Part shown: positions 18,418-28,037 of the stretch, piece after piece
Numbering within the stretch: the first letter of the stretch is position 1
How the letters are laid out: each line of letters opens with the position of its first letter
Origin: an uncultured archaeon
GTDB lineage: Archaea; Micrarchaeota; Micrarchaeia; Anstonellales; Anstonellaceae
Direction: 5' to 3'
Assembly: GCA_902384555.1 (NCBI GenBank)
Contig: CABMCD010000024.1
Coordinates: 28,704-92,703, forward strand
Length of the DNA: 64,000 bases
Made by a program: the position numbers and the translations under genes
The notes under the pieces: model-generated
Databases searched by the model: none
Told to the model about the DNA's origin: nothing
The model's input: the letters and a program-made list of their open reading frames with translations, nothing else

Positions 18418-21054
18418 TCAGATTATTTTTCCTCTCGCGATTTGAGCGGAGCCGCCGCCCTTGGCGCCTTTTGATTTGAGGATTTCGAGCGCATTTTCCG
18501 AAGAGCCGGCCGGAACGGCCACAACCACGAACTTTTCGCTGGTCGACAGCACCGCCACCAATCCATTCTTGGCGATTTCGCCGGCCGCCCAGTCGGCCGT
18601 CTTGGTGGACCAGGGGAGATTGGGGAGGTCCACGATGCGCTGGCCGCCCTTTTTGGCTTTCTCCGCTTCTTCGGCCACCACGGCGCGCGCGACCTGCTCG
18701 CTCATTTTCTCCAATTGCTTGCCTCTTTCTTTCCACTCTTCAAAGAAGCGCGATACGGAGACCGGCAGCTGGTTTTCGGGCACGCCGAGGCCGGAGGCCA
18801 TGCCCTTGATCATCTTCTCGCGCTCCTGCACATAGGAAACGGCCGCCAAGTAGCACTTGAACGACACGCGCTCGACGCCGTCCTGCACCGATTCGCGCTT
18901 CACCACCTTGAACATGCCGATGTCGCCGGTGCGGTCCACGTGGGTGCCGCCGCAGGCCTGGTGGTCGAGCTCGTCGATGGAAATGATGCGCAAATTCAGG
19001 CCCGGCACCGCGCCGCCCTGATAGATGCGGAAGCCGAATTTGGCCTCGGCCTCTGCGCGGGGATAGACCTTCTTGTGCACCGGCAGATTGGCGAAAATAA
19101 TCTGGTTGGCGCGCCGCTCAATCGCTTCGAGCTCCTCGTCAGTTATGCGCTTGTAGTGAGTTAAGTCAAGGTGCGCCTTGTGCTCGTCCTTATACGAGCC
19201 GCACTGCCAGACGTGCATGCCCAAGACGTCGCGCGCGGCGGCATTCAAGACGTGCGCGCCGGTGTGATGCGCCGCGATTTGGCGGCGGCGGTCGGCATGG
19301 ACCGAGCCCTCGACGGCCTGCCCGGCGGCGAATTTTTCGGGGTGGGCCACCTTGTGCAAAATGACGCCGGCCTCTTTCTTGATTTCCAGCACTTCCTGCC
19401 CGCCCAGACTGCCGGTGTCGGACACCTGCCCGCCGGACTCGGCATAGAAGCCGGTGCGGTCCAGAATCACGTAACCATGGCGCACGTCCAGCACTTTGGA
19501 GGCAAAGCTGAAGACGTTGTCATAGAAGAGCGTCTCGGTCTTGGGCAGGCCGGACACGTCGAAGACGGCTTTTTTGGGCGCCTCCTCGTCCGCGTGGCGG
19601 ATGCGCGAGTAGAAGTCGTCCGGAACCGAGAGGGGGACGCCCTGCGCGGCGGCCACCTGCTCCACCATCTGCGGCGGGATGCCGTCCGACACATAAAGCG
19701 TGGTGAGTTCGGGAAGGGAGATGGGCTTGCCGGACTGGGCCGCTTTCTGAATCAGGTTGGCCACCTTGCCCTTCGCTTTCTCCTGCGTGGCGCGGTATTT
19801 CACCAGCTCCTCGGCCACCACGTCGGAGGCGGTTTGCACGCCCTCGGAGAGGTAGGGGAAGAGGGGCTTGAGGTGCTGGGCATGGCCCTCCAGAATCGAG
19901 CCCCAGTCCAGATTCCAGTGGTACTGGTCGGCAAACCCGAACGCGCGGCGCAGAATCAGGCGCAAATTGTAGCCGCCGCCCGCGTTGGAGGGCAGCTGGC
20001 CGTCGGTAATCGTGAAGAGGTTGGTGGAAAGGTGGTCCGCAATCGCATAGAGGGCGAACTGCTCGCGCAGGGAGTGGAAAAACTTCTGGCGGTCGACACC
20101 CAGCTTGCGGGCGATTTCGGCCTCGGCGCCGGCCACGGTGCGCCCCTCTTCGGCATCCAATTGGCCCGACAGTTTGGCGTAGCCCTCGAACAATTTGGGG
20201 TCGAGGCGCACGCCGGACTGGCTCTTGAGCTTGTCGATGACCGGGCCGAACACCAGCTCATAGGAGGTGGGCGTGCCATGGCCAATCCACGAGAGGCGGG
20301 CGAGGCCCGCGCCCATGTCAATCACTTTGGTGGCCAGCTCGCGGCTGGAGCCGTCGGGCAGCACCTCGTATTGCATAAAGACGCAGTTGCCCAATTCGAG
20401 GCCGCGGCAGAAGTATTCGATGCAGGGGCCGTAGTTGCCGCCCCCCATCCAGACGTCCTCCTTGAAGACGAATTCCTCCTCCGGCAGGCCCAAGGCCTTG
20501 AGATAGGCGATGTCGTGCGAGAGCGCCTCGTTCTTCCAGTAGAACAGCCCCGTTTTTTGGGTGTTGAAGGCGTGCTGGCCGAACATCACGAAGTTGGTGT
20601 AGTGCCGCCCCGTCACGCCGACGTTGGTGAGGTCGCCGAAGCGGATGCACGTTTGAGGCACGATGAGCGGATTGGCCGGCGGCGGCATCTCGCCCGACAC
20701 CACGTAGGGCTGAAAATCTGAGATGGAGGCGATGGTGAAATAGAGGTCGTCGCGCCAGCGCGCCACGGTGGGGTAGGCGGGCAGCGAGGTGTGCCCCTGC
20801 TTGGTGAAGTATTTCTCAATCTCGCGCCAGGTCTCGACATAGGAGAGCTTCTTCTGGCTCGCCGGATTGCCGATGAATTCGTAGCCGATGCAGGCCGAGT
20901 CGGCGCAGTGGGTGCGCGGCTGCAGCGACCAGAAGTGGGTGCCGCAGGACTGGCACTTTTGGCGGCGGTAGCCCCTATCGCGCAGGACGGGCACGTCGTA
21001 GTGCTTCTGCCAGTCTTGGGCGAATTGGGCGCGCAGCTGCTGCTTGTCGACCAT
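18418..21054 (-). CDS. alaS: Alanyl-tRNA synthetase (archaeal type)
   Basis: ACGGTHVDRTGDIGMFKVVK, AAHHTGAHVLNAA; N-terminal FWSLQPRTHCADSACIGYEFIGNP typical of archaeal AlaRS. Confidence 0.96.
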   Translation of the reverse strand: MVDKQQLRAQFAQDWQKHYDVPVLRDRGYRRQKCQSCGTHFWSLQPRTHCADSACIGYEFIGNPASQKKLSYVETWREIEKYFTKQGHTSLPAYPTVARWRDDLYFTIASISDFQPYVVSGEMPPPANPLIVPQTCIRFGDLTNVGVTGRHYTNFVMFGQHAFNTQKTGLFYWKNEALSHDIAYLKALGLPEEEFVFKEDVWMGGGNYGPCIEYFCRGLELGNCVFMQYEVLPDGSSRELATKVIDMGAGLARLSWIGHGTPTSYELVFGPVIDKLKSQSGVRLDPKLFEGYAKLSGQLDAEEGRTVAGAEAEIARKLGVDRQKFFHSLREQFALYAIADHLSTNLFTITDGQLPSNAGGGYNLRLILRRAFGFADQYHWNLDWGSILEGHAQHLKPLFPYLSEGVQTASDVVAEELVKYRATQEKAKGKVANLIQKAAQSGKPISLPELTTLYVSDGIPPQMVEQVAAAQGVPLSVPDDFYSRIRHADEEAPKKAVFDVSGLPKTETLFYDNVFSFASKVLDVRHGYVILDRTGFYAESGGQVSDTGSLGGQEVLEIKKEAGVILHKVAHPEKFAAGQAVEGSVHADRRRQIAAHHTGAHVLNAAARDVLGMHVWQCGSYKDEHKAHLDLTHYKRITDEELEAIERRANQIIFANLPVHKKVYPRAEAEAKFGFRIYQGGAVPGLNLRIISIDELDHQACGGTHVDRTGDIGMFKVVKRESVQDGVERVSFKCYLAAVSYVQEREKMIKGMASGLGVPENQLPVSVSRFFEEWKERGKQLEKMSEQVARAVVAEEAEKAKKGGQRIVDLPNLPWSTKTADWAAGEIAKNGLVAVLSTSEKFVVVAVPAGSSENALEILKSKGAKGGGSAQIARGKII

Positions 21055-21067
21055 GGGAGAGGCATAG

Positions 21068-21334
21068 GTGAGGAGATTTAAAAACATGAAGCGCCATTTG
21101 AGAATAATGAGCGGGCTTGCACAGTCGGGCGGAATCTTTGGAGCGAAGCTCCTGCGCGAGAATAAGGACAAACAAAAAAAGAAAACGCCCGCCGACCCTC
21201 AGACGCCCACCACATTCTGGAGCCGCATGAAGCACCGCTTGGAACAGCACCGGCGCAAAAAAGAGCTCGAGAAGCAGAAGGAGGATGTGAAAGACAAACC
21301 GGTGGCTACCATGAAAGAGGACGGCACGTTCTGA
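21068..21334 (+). CDS. Small basic hypothetical protein
   Basis: ORF divergent from alaS, Lys/Arg-rich; no domain recognised. Confidence 0.3.
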   Translation: MRRFKNMKRHLRIMSGLAQSGGIFGAKLLRENKDKQKKKTPADPQTPTTFWSRMKHRLEQHRRKKELEKQKEDVKDKPVATMKEDGTF

Positions 21335-21448
21335 AGTGGCGCGCCCTTATTTTTCGCCAAAACAGGCAAATGGGCCAAGTACGCCCATGCTGGGATTCGC
21401 ATTCCGTGAGTTCAACGCCCGTGGCTTGGAATTCGAACCGAAAAAAGA

Positions 21449-21521
21449 TGGATCCGGAGCGAATCGAACGCTCAGTCTCCGCTGTGTGAGAGCGGCGTGT
21501 TAACCATTCCACCACGGATCC
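21449..21521 (-). tRNA. tRNA-Val(CAC)
   Basis: Reverse complement GGATCCG...CCGCT CTCACAC AGCGG...GAGCGTTCGATTCGCTC CGGATCC A. Confidence 0.92.
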
Positions 21522-21530
21522 ACTGATGCT

Positions 21531-21605
21531 TGCTCCCAACGGGATTTGAACCCGTGTTACCGGATTGAGAGTCCGACGTCCTTGACCGGGCTAGACTATG
21601 GGAGC
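21531..21605 (-). tRNA. tRNA-Glu(CTC)
   Basis: Reverse complement GCTCCCA TAGTCTAG...TCGGA CTCTCAA TCCGG...CGGGTTCAAATCCCG TTGGGAGC. Confidence 0.91.
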
Positions 21606-21686
21606 CGGGCATCTCTCTTTAGCCGTCTGAGTTTTTAAACCATTTTATGGAGTGGTTTTATTCCTTGCCGCCCCCCAGCCAAAGCC

Positions 21687-21830
21687 ATGGACCCCAATGC
21701 CCTGCTGGGCGTGCTCGGCTTTTTCTATGACCACTGGCCCACGCTGCTCGTTCTCCTGTGCGTGGCCACGATAGCGGGCTACCTCATCGGCAAAAGAAAG
21801 AACGGCACGTTTACGGGCCGATGGATTTAG
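21687..21830 (+). CDS. Small (47 aa) single-TM protein
   Basis: MDPNALLGVLGFFYDHWPTLLVLLCVATIAGYLIGKRKNGTFTGRWI*; below the ORF-track length cutoff. Confidence 0.45.
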   Translation: MDPNALLGVLGFFYDHWPTLLVLLCVATIAGYLIGKRKNGTFTGRWI

Positions 21831-21980
21831 GCAAAAGCGGCCCGGTCTGCCGGCGGCTGGGGAAAAGACGGACAACATGCGCCCCCGCCACGGCGGGCCG
21901 ATTGATATATAAATACACAAGCATATGTTTATTCGTTGATATTCGTGCCCAAACACAGCAAAACCCCGCCGCTGGCCCCG

Positions 21981-22253
21981 ATGTCCGACGTGTTCAAGCA
22001 GCTCTCCGACCAGTCGCGCCTCGCGGTGCTGCACGCGCTGTGGGACCACCCGCATTTCGTGAGCCAGATTTGCCAGCAGACCGGCCTCTCCCAGCCCAAC
22101 GTCTCGCACCATCTGGCGCAGCTCAAGAGTTTGGGGCTGGTGAAGGCCGAGAAGCAGGGCCAGAAGGTATTGTATTCGATTGCCGACTCGCACGTGTTCT
22201 CCATTCTCACCGAATGCCGCGAGCACGTCGAGCAGGGCGTAAGGCTGGATTAG
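21981..22253 (+). CDS. ArsR-family winged-helix regulator, candidate regulator of the cobalt ECF operon
   Basis: FKQLSDQSRLAVLHALWDHPHFVSQICQQTGLSQPNVSHHLAQLKSLGLVKAEKQGQKVLYSI. Confidence 0.85.
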   Translation: MSDVFKQLSDQSRLAVLHALWDHPHFVSQICQQTGLSQPNVSHHLAQLKSLGLVKAEKQGQKVLYSIADSHVFSILTECREHVEQGVRLD

Positions 22254-22285
22254 AAGGAAAAACAAAGACTAGAGGACTGACTGTC

Positions 22286-22981
22286 ATGCACATTATGGAA
22301 GGATTTTTGCCCCCCTTCTGGGCGGCATTCTGGTACGCGCTCTGCATCCCCTTCTGGATTTGGGGCGCGCTGCAGGTGAAGAAGATATTCAAGGAGCACC
22401 CGGAGCAGAAGCTCATTTTGGCCGTATCGGGCGCGTTCATTTTCGTGCTCTCCTCGCTCAAACTTCCCTCGGTGACCGGCTCGTCGAGCCACCCGACCGG
22501 CACCGGCCTGTCGGCCATGCTCTTCGGCTTCTCCGTCACCGCGATTCTCTCCACCATCGTGCTGGTCTTCCAGGCGCTGCTCTTGGCGCACGGCGGCATC
22601 ACCACGCTGGGAGCCGACGTGTTCTCGATGGGCATCGTGGGCCCGGCCGTGGGCTATTACACCTACCGCGTCCTGCGCGGCCTTAAGGTGAGCCTGCCCA
22701 TGACCGCGTTCGTGGTGGCGGTGCTGGCGGACTGGGCCACCTATCTGGTCACCTCCCTGCAACTGGCGCTGGCCTTCCCCGGAGACAATTTGATGCACGC
22801 CTATATGGTGTTCGCCGGCGTGTTCGCCATCACCCAAATCCCGATTGCAATCGGCGAGGGCATCCTGATTTGGATGTTCTTCGACTTTTTGCTCAAAAGC
22901 CGCCCCAAGCTTATTCACCAGCTCTTGGGCATGAAAACGCAAGCCGGCGCGGGGCAGAAACAGGCGGAGGCGGGCGCATGA
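22286..22981 (+). CDS. cbiM: Cobalt ECF transporter S component CbiM
   Basis: Starts MHIMEGFLPPFWAAFWY, AHGGITTLGADVFSMGIVGP; overlaps cbiN start (ATGA). Confidence 0.94.
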   Translation: MHIMEGFLPPFWAAFWYALCIPFWIWGALQVKKIFKEHPEQKLILAVSGAFIFVLSSLKLPSVTGSSSHPTGTGLSAMLFGFSVTAILSTIVLVFQALLLAHGGITTLGADVFSMGIVGPAVGYYTYRVLRGLKVSLPMTAFVVAVLADWATYLVTSLQLALAFPGDNLMHAYMVFAGVFAITQIPIAIGEGILIWMFFDFLLKSRPKLIHQLLGMKTQAGAGQKQAEAGA

Positions 22982-23280
22982 AGGACTGGCAGAAATACCT
23001 CCTGGCGCTGGCCGTAGTGGTGGCCATCTTCGCCATTCCCTTCGTCGTGAACGGCTCGGCCAAGTTCGGCGGGGCGGATATGGCCGGCTCAGCCGCGATT
23101 GAGCAACAGCAGCCCGGCTATCAGCGCTGGGTGGTGCCGCTCTGGACGCCGCCGCCCGAAACCGAGTCCATGCTCTTTGCCCTGCAGGCCGCCATCGGCG
23201 GCAGCATCATCGGCTATTTTGTCGGCCATGAGCGGGCGAGAATGGAAATGGAGAGAAAGGGAGCAAAGAAGGCCGAGTAG
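22978..23280 (+). CDS. cbiN: Cobalt transport protein CbiN
   Basis: Two-TM protein, KFGGADMAGSAAIEQQQPGYQRWVVPLWTPPPETESMLFALQAAIGGSIIGYFVG. Confidence 0.92.
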   Translation: MKDWQKYLLALAVVVAIFAIPFVVNGSAKFGGADMAGSAAIEQQQPGYQRWVVPLWTPPPETESMLFALQAAIGGSIIGYFVGHERARMEMERKGAKKAE

Positions 23281-23298
23281 GCGGCGAGGCGTTTGTTC

Positions 23299-24126
23299 AT
23301 GTTCGCGATTGATGAGATGGCATACCGAAGCCCCCTGCGGGCGTGGCCCCCCTTGGGCAAGCTGCTGCTGGCCCTCGCGCTCCTGTTGGGCTCGCTCTTT
23401 TCGCCCACCCCGCTGGTGCCGCTCATCGTGCTGGCCATAGGGCTGGCGCTGCTGTGGCTTTCCTGCAAACTCAAACTGCCCGACATCATGGCCCTCGCCT
23501 GCATTGAGACGCTGCTCATGCTGTTCATTTCAGTACTCATCATCACCCTCATCATGCCCGGCGAGACGGTGTGGCAGATGAATGTGGGCGGCATCCCGCT
23601 GCTCGGCCCGGCCGCAGGTGCGCTGGCCGGCCCGGGCGGCCTGACGCTGAAAATAACGCACGAGGGGCTCAACCTCGCCATTTTGCTCATGGTGCGGGCC
23701 ATGGCCGGATTCGTGGTGCTGCTCTTCTTTGCCTCCTCCACGCCCCTGCCGCATTTGTTTTTCGCCATGCGCCAAATCGGCCTGCCCAGCTATCTGGCCG
23801 AGCTGGTGGTGCTGGTCTATCGCTATTCGTTCATGCTGCTGGAACAGATGCAGCAGATGGCCACGGCGGCCGACTGCCGCCTTGGCTTTGGCGGGCTGCG
23901 CCGCAGCCTGCGCACCACGGGCACCCTGATTGCCGGCCTCTTCGGCCGCTCGATGGATTTCGCCGACCGGGCGCAGGCCGCGCTGGCCTGCCGCAATTTC
24001 CGCGGCGAGTTCATGCCCTTCCGCACGCCGGCCGGCCTCACGGCCCGCTGGGTGGCCGGCCCGCTGCTGGTGCTGGCCGTTCTGGTGCTCATCGGACAGC
24101 AGTTCCCCCATGTGCTGGTGATTTAG
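23299..24126 (+). CDS. cbiQ: Cobalt ECF transporter T component CbiQ
   Basis: Multi-TM; AQAALACRNFRGEF coupling-helix ARG-like motif; operon context. Confidence 0.9.
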   Translation: MFAIDEMAYRSPLRAWPPLGKLLLALALLLGSLFSPTPLVPLIVLAIGLALLWLSCKLKLPDIMALACIETLLMLFISVLIITLIMPGETVWQMNVGGIPLLGPAAGALAGPGGLTLKITHEGLNLAILLMVRAMAGFVVLLFFASSTPLPHLFFAMRQIGLPSYLAELVVLVYRYSFMLLEQMQQMATAADCRLGFGGLRRSLRTTGTLIAGLFGRSMDFADRAQAALACRNFRGEFMPFRTPAGLTARWVAGPLLVLAVLVLIGQQFPHVLVI

Positions 24127-25329
24127 ATGCAAGAAAAAACCGACTCCATCCTCTCGACGCGCGGACTGGGCTTTTCCTATGGAAACGGCAAACCCGCGCT
24201 GTCCGATGTCACGCTCGACATTCCCAAAGGCAAGAAGACCGTATTTCTGGGCCCCAACGGCTCGGGCAAAAGCACGCTGTTTCTGCATTTCAACGGCGTG
24301 AACAGGCCGGACTCGGGCGAAGTGGTGTTTGAGGGAAAGGCCGTGAAATACGATGCCGCCAGCCTCGCCGCCCTGCGCTCGGCCGTGTCGGTGGTGTTCC
24401 AAAACCCCGACGACCAGATTTTCTCGGCCACCGTGGAGGAGGACGTGGCCTTCGGCCCGCTCAACGCCGGCCTGCCCAACGAGGAGATTGAGAAGCGGGT
24501 GGAGGAAGCCCTGCGCATGGTGGGGTTGGAGGAATTCGGCGAGCGGCCCACCCAGCAGCTGTCTTTCGGGCAGAGGAAGAGGGTGTCGATTGCCGGCGCG
24601 CTGGCCATGCGCCCCTCGCTTCTGGTGATGGACGAGCCCACGGCCGGCCTCGACCCGCAGATGGTGCACGAGCTGCTGGAAATGGCGGACGAGTTCAACA
24701 GCCGCGGCACCACGGTGGTGATTTCCACCCATGATGTTGAAACCGCCTACGAGTGGGCGGACGAGGTGCGCGGCCTGCATCAGGGCAGGCTGGTGTTTTC
24801 CGGCCAGCCCGAGGAATTCTTTGACCGCGAGGATAGGCTGCTGCACGAGATGGGCCTGACTCCGCCCACCGTGCTCTCACTCAACCGCTCGCTGCACCAG
24901 CTCAAGGGCACCAGCCTGACGCCCTATCCGCGCACGCTCTCGGAAGCCGTGCACAAGGCGTTCCCTGAGAAAAAGCACAAGGCCGGGCGGCTGATTGTCA
25001 AATGCGTGGACGAGCGCATGGAGGGCGGCGCCGCTTCGGGCGGGCCGGGTTTGCCCCGCACGCCGCACAACCGCTCCGGCATCTACGGCTCGCTGGCGCG
25101 CCGCTTGGCGCAGGAGGGCAAACTGGACGTGCATTACCGCTTCCATGCGCTGGAAAGCGGACTGATGGAGGCGGCCGAAGGGCAGGACTTTGTCCTCTAT
25201 ACCGACACGGCCCTCTGCTCGCTGGCGGAAGAGAAGGCGAAAAGGCTGGAGCGCAATGCGGGCGTCAAAGTGGCTATTGTGCATGAGCATGAGGAAGAGG
25301 GAACGGGCGGGCCGGAAAAAGAGGGGTGA
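24127..25329 (+). CDS. cbiO: Cobalt ECF transporter ATPase CbiO with C-terminal extension
   Basis: Walker A LGPNGSGKST, signature LSFGQRKRVSIAGAL, Walker B LLVMDEPTAGLDP; about 130 aa extra C-terminal region. Confidence 0.93.
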   Translation: MQEKTDSILSTRGLGFSYGNGKPALSDVTLDIPKGKKTVFLGPNGSGKSTLFLHFNGVNRPDSGEVVFEGKAVKYDAASLAALRSAVSVVFQNPDDQIFSATVEEDVAFGPLNAGLPNEEIEKRVEEALRMVGLEEFGERPTQQLSFGQRKRVSIAGALAMRPSLLVMDEPTAGLDPQMVHELLEMADEFNSRGTTVVISTHDVETAYEWADEVRGLHQGRLVFSGQPEEFFDREDRLLHEMGLTPPTVLSLNRSLHQLKGTSLTPYPRTLSEAVHKAFPEKKHKAGRLIVKCVDERMEGGAASGGPGLPRTPHNRSGIYGSLARRLAQEGKLDVHYRFHALESGLMEAAEGQDFVLYTDTALCSLAEEKAKRLERNAGVKVAIVHEHEEEGTGGPEKEG

Positions 25330-25333
25330 GCCC

Positions 25334-25465
25334 ATGGCCTTGGATTCGGACAAAGTCTCCTGCCCGCACTGCGGCGCGCTGGTGGAGCCCAAAGAGTCGG
25401 ATACGCCGGCCGGCACGCTGCTGATTTGCCCGGAATGCTACAAGCTGATTGCAAGAAAGGATTAG
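25334..25465 (+). CDS. Small zinc-ribbon protein (43 aa)
   Basis: MALDSDKVSCPHCGALVEPKESDTPAGTLLICPECYKLIARKD; CPxCG..CPEC pair. Confidence 0.6.
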   Translation: MALDSDKVSCPHCGALVEPKESDTPAGTLLICPECYKLIARKD

Positions 25466-25482
25466 TCGACCCGCGAGGCTCG

Positions 25483-25746
25483 TTAGGGTTTGTAGAGGGT
25501 TTTGGCCCACCAGCTCTTGAAGAAGGAGAGGCTGAAAGTGGAAATCAGAAACCCGAACGTGGGCACCAGCGCATTCACGAAGGGGTTGGGCGCGTTGATA
25601 AGCACAAGAAAAATGACCAGAATGAGATAAGTGGAGACGGCCAGAATCGCGCGCCTTGTTTTGCTGGTCTCCCACGCCTTGTCCAGCTCGACGCGGCGGT
25701 TGCGAGCTTGTAAGTTTTCGATTTCGGAGGGGGAAGCCATGCGCAT
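25483..25746 (-). CDS. Small two-TM membrane protein
   Basis: DKAWETSKTRRAILAVSTYLILVIFLVLI...VPTFGFLISTFSL. Confidence 0.6.
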   Translation of the reverse strand: MRMASPSEIENLQARNRRVELDKAWETSKTRRAILAVSTYLILVIFLVLINAPNPFVNALVPTFGFLISTFSLSFFKSWWAKTLYKP

Positions 25747-25749
25747 ACC

Positions 25750-27057
25750 CTAAGGGGTCAGCCGGTGCCGGTCTCTTGGGAACAAGCTGGCCTCGCGGAT
25801 GTTGGGCAGCCGGCAAATCTGCATCGTCAGTCGCTCAATTCCAATCGACCAGCCCGCGTGCGGCGGCGCGCCGGTCCTGAACGCATTGATGTAGAATTCG
25901 AAAGTGGCCGGGTCCAGCCCGCGCGCCTGCAACTGTTTAATCAGCAGTTCTGGCACATGGATACGCTGGGCGCCGGAGGAAATCTCCAAGCCCCGGTACA
26001 TCAAGTCGAAAGCGCGGCAGGTTTCGGGCTTGTCGGAGAAGGGCATGGAATAGAAAGCACGGATAGCAGTGGGCCAGCCCGTAATGAAGTAGGCTTCCTC
26101 GCCCAAGATGGAAAGCAGTTTTGCCTCCTTCTCGCGGTCAAAGTCCTCGCCCCATTCCATTTTCACGCCAGCGGCGTTGAGCTTTTCCACAAGCGAAGTA
26201 TAAGTGTGGCGCGGCACCTTGGAGGGAACCACGAGGTCTTCCACTCCAATCAGCTTCAGCTCTTCAGCGCACTCTTTCTTGACCATGGAGAGGATTTCAA
26301 GAAATGTTTTTTCCAGCACATCCATGGCGTCATTTTCGTCGCAGAAGCCCATTTCCACGTCCATTTGAAGCACTTCGTTCAAGTGCGAGAGGGTGTTGTG
26401 CTTCTCGGCGCGGAACACCGGCGTGGTCATGAAAACCTTGTCCATGCCGCCCACCACCGACAGCTGCTTGTACAGTTGCGGAGACTGGGCCAGATTGGCC
26501 TCGCGCTCGAAGTATTGGACTTTGAACAAATCCGCGCCGCCTTCCGTGGCCGCGGCCACGAGGCAGGGCGGGTGGATTTCCTCAAACTCCTGAAAAACAA
26601 GCGATTTGCGGAAATTGCGCGCCACATGGGACTTGATTTTGAAGATGGCCGCCACGTTGGGCTTGCGCATGTCCACCGAGCGGTTGTCGAGGCGCACGTC
26701 CAGCTCGGCCGGCACCTGCCCGGTGATGTCGATGGGGATTTTCACAGATGGGGTGGAGAGAACGGTTACCGAGGAGGGCAGCAGCTCGACGCCGCCCGTG
26801 GCAATTTTGGAGGCCACCACTTGGCCTTCCACCTGCACCACGGTCTCGCGCGGATGCGCCATGAGCTCGAAGAGCTTATCGTCCACGCCGCCTTTTTTTG
26901 CAAACACCTGAATAATGCCGGTCTTGTCGCGCAGGAGCAAAAATCTCACTTTGCCCAAATCGCGCGAATCATGCACCCAGCCGGCCAGCTTCACGGTCTG
27001 GCCGATGAGGGATTTGGCGCTGGAGATATAGTGGGAGCGAAGCATCATGGAAATCAC
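25750..27057 (-). CDS. aspS: Aspartyl-tRNA synthetase (archaeal/nondiscriminating-type fold); start within 27045-27057
   Basis: Class II motifs: FRAEKHNTLSHLNEVLQMDVEMGF, GAPPHAGWSIGIERLTM; N-terminal OB fold AGWVHDSRDLGKVRFLLLRD. Confidence 0.93.
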   Translation of the reverse strand: MISMMLRSHYISSAKSLIGQTVKLAGWVHDSRDLGKVRFLLLRDKTGIIQVFAKKGGVDDKLFELMAHPRETVVQVEGQVVASKIATGGVELLPSSVTVLSTPSVKIPIDITGQVPAELDVRLDNRSVDMRKPNVAAIFKIKSHVARNFRKSLVFQEFEEIHPPCLVAAATEGGADLFKVQYFEREANLAQSPQLYKQLSVVGGMDKVFMTTPVFRAEKHNTLSHLNEVLQMDVEMGFCDENDAMDVLEKTFLEILSMVKKECAEELKLIGVEDLVVPSKVPRHTYTSLVEKLNAAGVKMEWGEDFDREKEAKLLSILGEEAYFITGWPTAIRAFYSMPFSDKPETCRAFDLMYRGLEISSGAQRIHVPELLIKQLQARGLDPATFEFYINAFRTGAPPHAGWSIGIERLTMQICRLPNIREASLFPRDRHRLTP

Positions 27058-27113
27058 GACAAAGATGAGGATAATGGGAAGAAACGATTTATAGCCCTAT
27101 TTCCGGCCCCCTC

Positions 27114-27611
27114 TCATTCGAACACGAATTCGGCCTTCTTGCCCATCCATTTGGACACCAGCGGCTCCAAGGAGCGCACGTCCAGCTTGAGACGGCTCTC
27201 GTCTTCCTTGGCAAGGCGGATGCGGGCAATCGCAGTGCCGGCATGGAAGGCCTCGTTGATGCCGATGACCTTGACGGGGGAGAGCAAATCCTCCAATGAG
27301 CGGCGCTGGTCGCCCGATTCGGAGACAATGCGCACCCGCCGGCCCAGCGCGGCCGCCAGGGCCGACACCACCTTGCCGCCGCGGCCAATCAGCACCCCCG
27401 GCTCGCCGGGCGTGAAAATCAGCACCTGCCCGCCCGCGTCCAGCGCGTGCGAGAAGGACGCGATCGAGAGGTTGTGCTGCTCGTTGATTTTGTAGAGGAT
27501 GCGCGAGATGTCGACATCGAGCTTGGACATGGCGCCCGAGCCCAGCTTGGACTGGCAGGCGGGACAGAGCTTGTCTCCAATCGCGCAGGGGCGGCAGATG
27601 GGCGTCTGCAT
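27114..27611 (-). CDS. Zinc-ribbon + NusA-like KH RNA-binding protein
   Basis: N-terminal CRPCAIGDKLCPAC, KH GEPGVLIGRGGKVVSALAAALGRRVRIV. Confidence 0.75.
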   Translation of the reverse strand: MQTPICRPCAIGDKLCPACQSKLGSGAMSKLDVDISRILYKINEQHNLSIASFSHALDAGGQVLIFTPGEPGVLIGRGGKVVSALAAALGRRVRIVSESGDQRRSLEDLLSPVKVIGINEAFHAGTAIARIRLAKEDESRLKLDVRSLEPLVSKWMGKKAEFVFE

Positions 27612-27615
27612 GGGC

Positions 27616-28032
27616 TTACTTCTTGAGGATGATTTCCAGCGTCGAGACTTTCGACTTGGTGCCGTCCTCGTTCTCCACCTCTTCGGTGTCGATGCGAATG
27701 GAGTCGGCACGCAGGTCGGTGATGAACTTGTGGCGCACGATTTCGGCCACATCCACGGCCTTGGAGATGATTTGGCCGCGCGCTTTGAGTTTCACCCACG
27801 GCGCGCCGGTCTGAAACTGCGTCACCACGGCCAGCACATAGCCCATGGTGGGCTTTTTGCCGACGAAAATGGTGTTTTCCTCGCGCAGGGCGGGCCGCGT
27901 GGCCGGCATGGGCGGCAGGTTGGTGGCGGAGAGGCGGGTGTCCGCCCGGATGGCGGGAGGGCGCGGCTCGGCGGGAACGGAGACGGCAGAGGTTGCGGGG
28001 GTTTGGGGGTTTTCGTTGTCCATGGGATGCAC
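27616..28032 (-). CDS. albA: DNA/RNA-binding protein Alba with N-terminal extension
   Basis: NTIFVGKKPTMGYVLAVVTQFQTGAPWVKLKARGQIISKAVDVAEIVRHKF. Confidence 0.88.
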   Translation of the reverse strand: MHPMDNENPQTPATSAVSVPAEPRPPAIRADTRLSATNLPPMPATRPALREENTIFVGKKPTMGYVLAVVTQFQTGAPWVKLKARGQIISKAVDVAEIVRHKFITDLRADSIRIDTEEVENEDGTKSKVSTLEIILKK

Positions 28033-28037
28033 CTGAT

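Noticed and set aside
19171-20721. 516-aa plus-strand ORF opposite alaS
   Set aside because: Shadow ORF of AlaRS
21385-21445. tRNA-like fragments (GGGATTCGCATTCC, GGAATTCGAACCG) next to tRNA-Val
   Set aside because: T-arm-like words only; no acceptor or anticodon stem could be assembled on either strand
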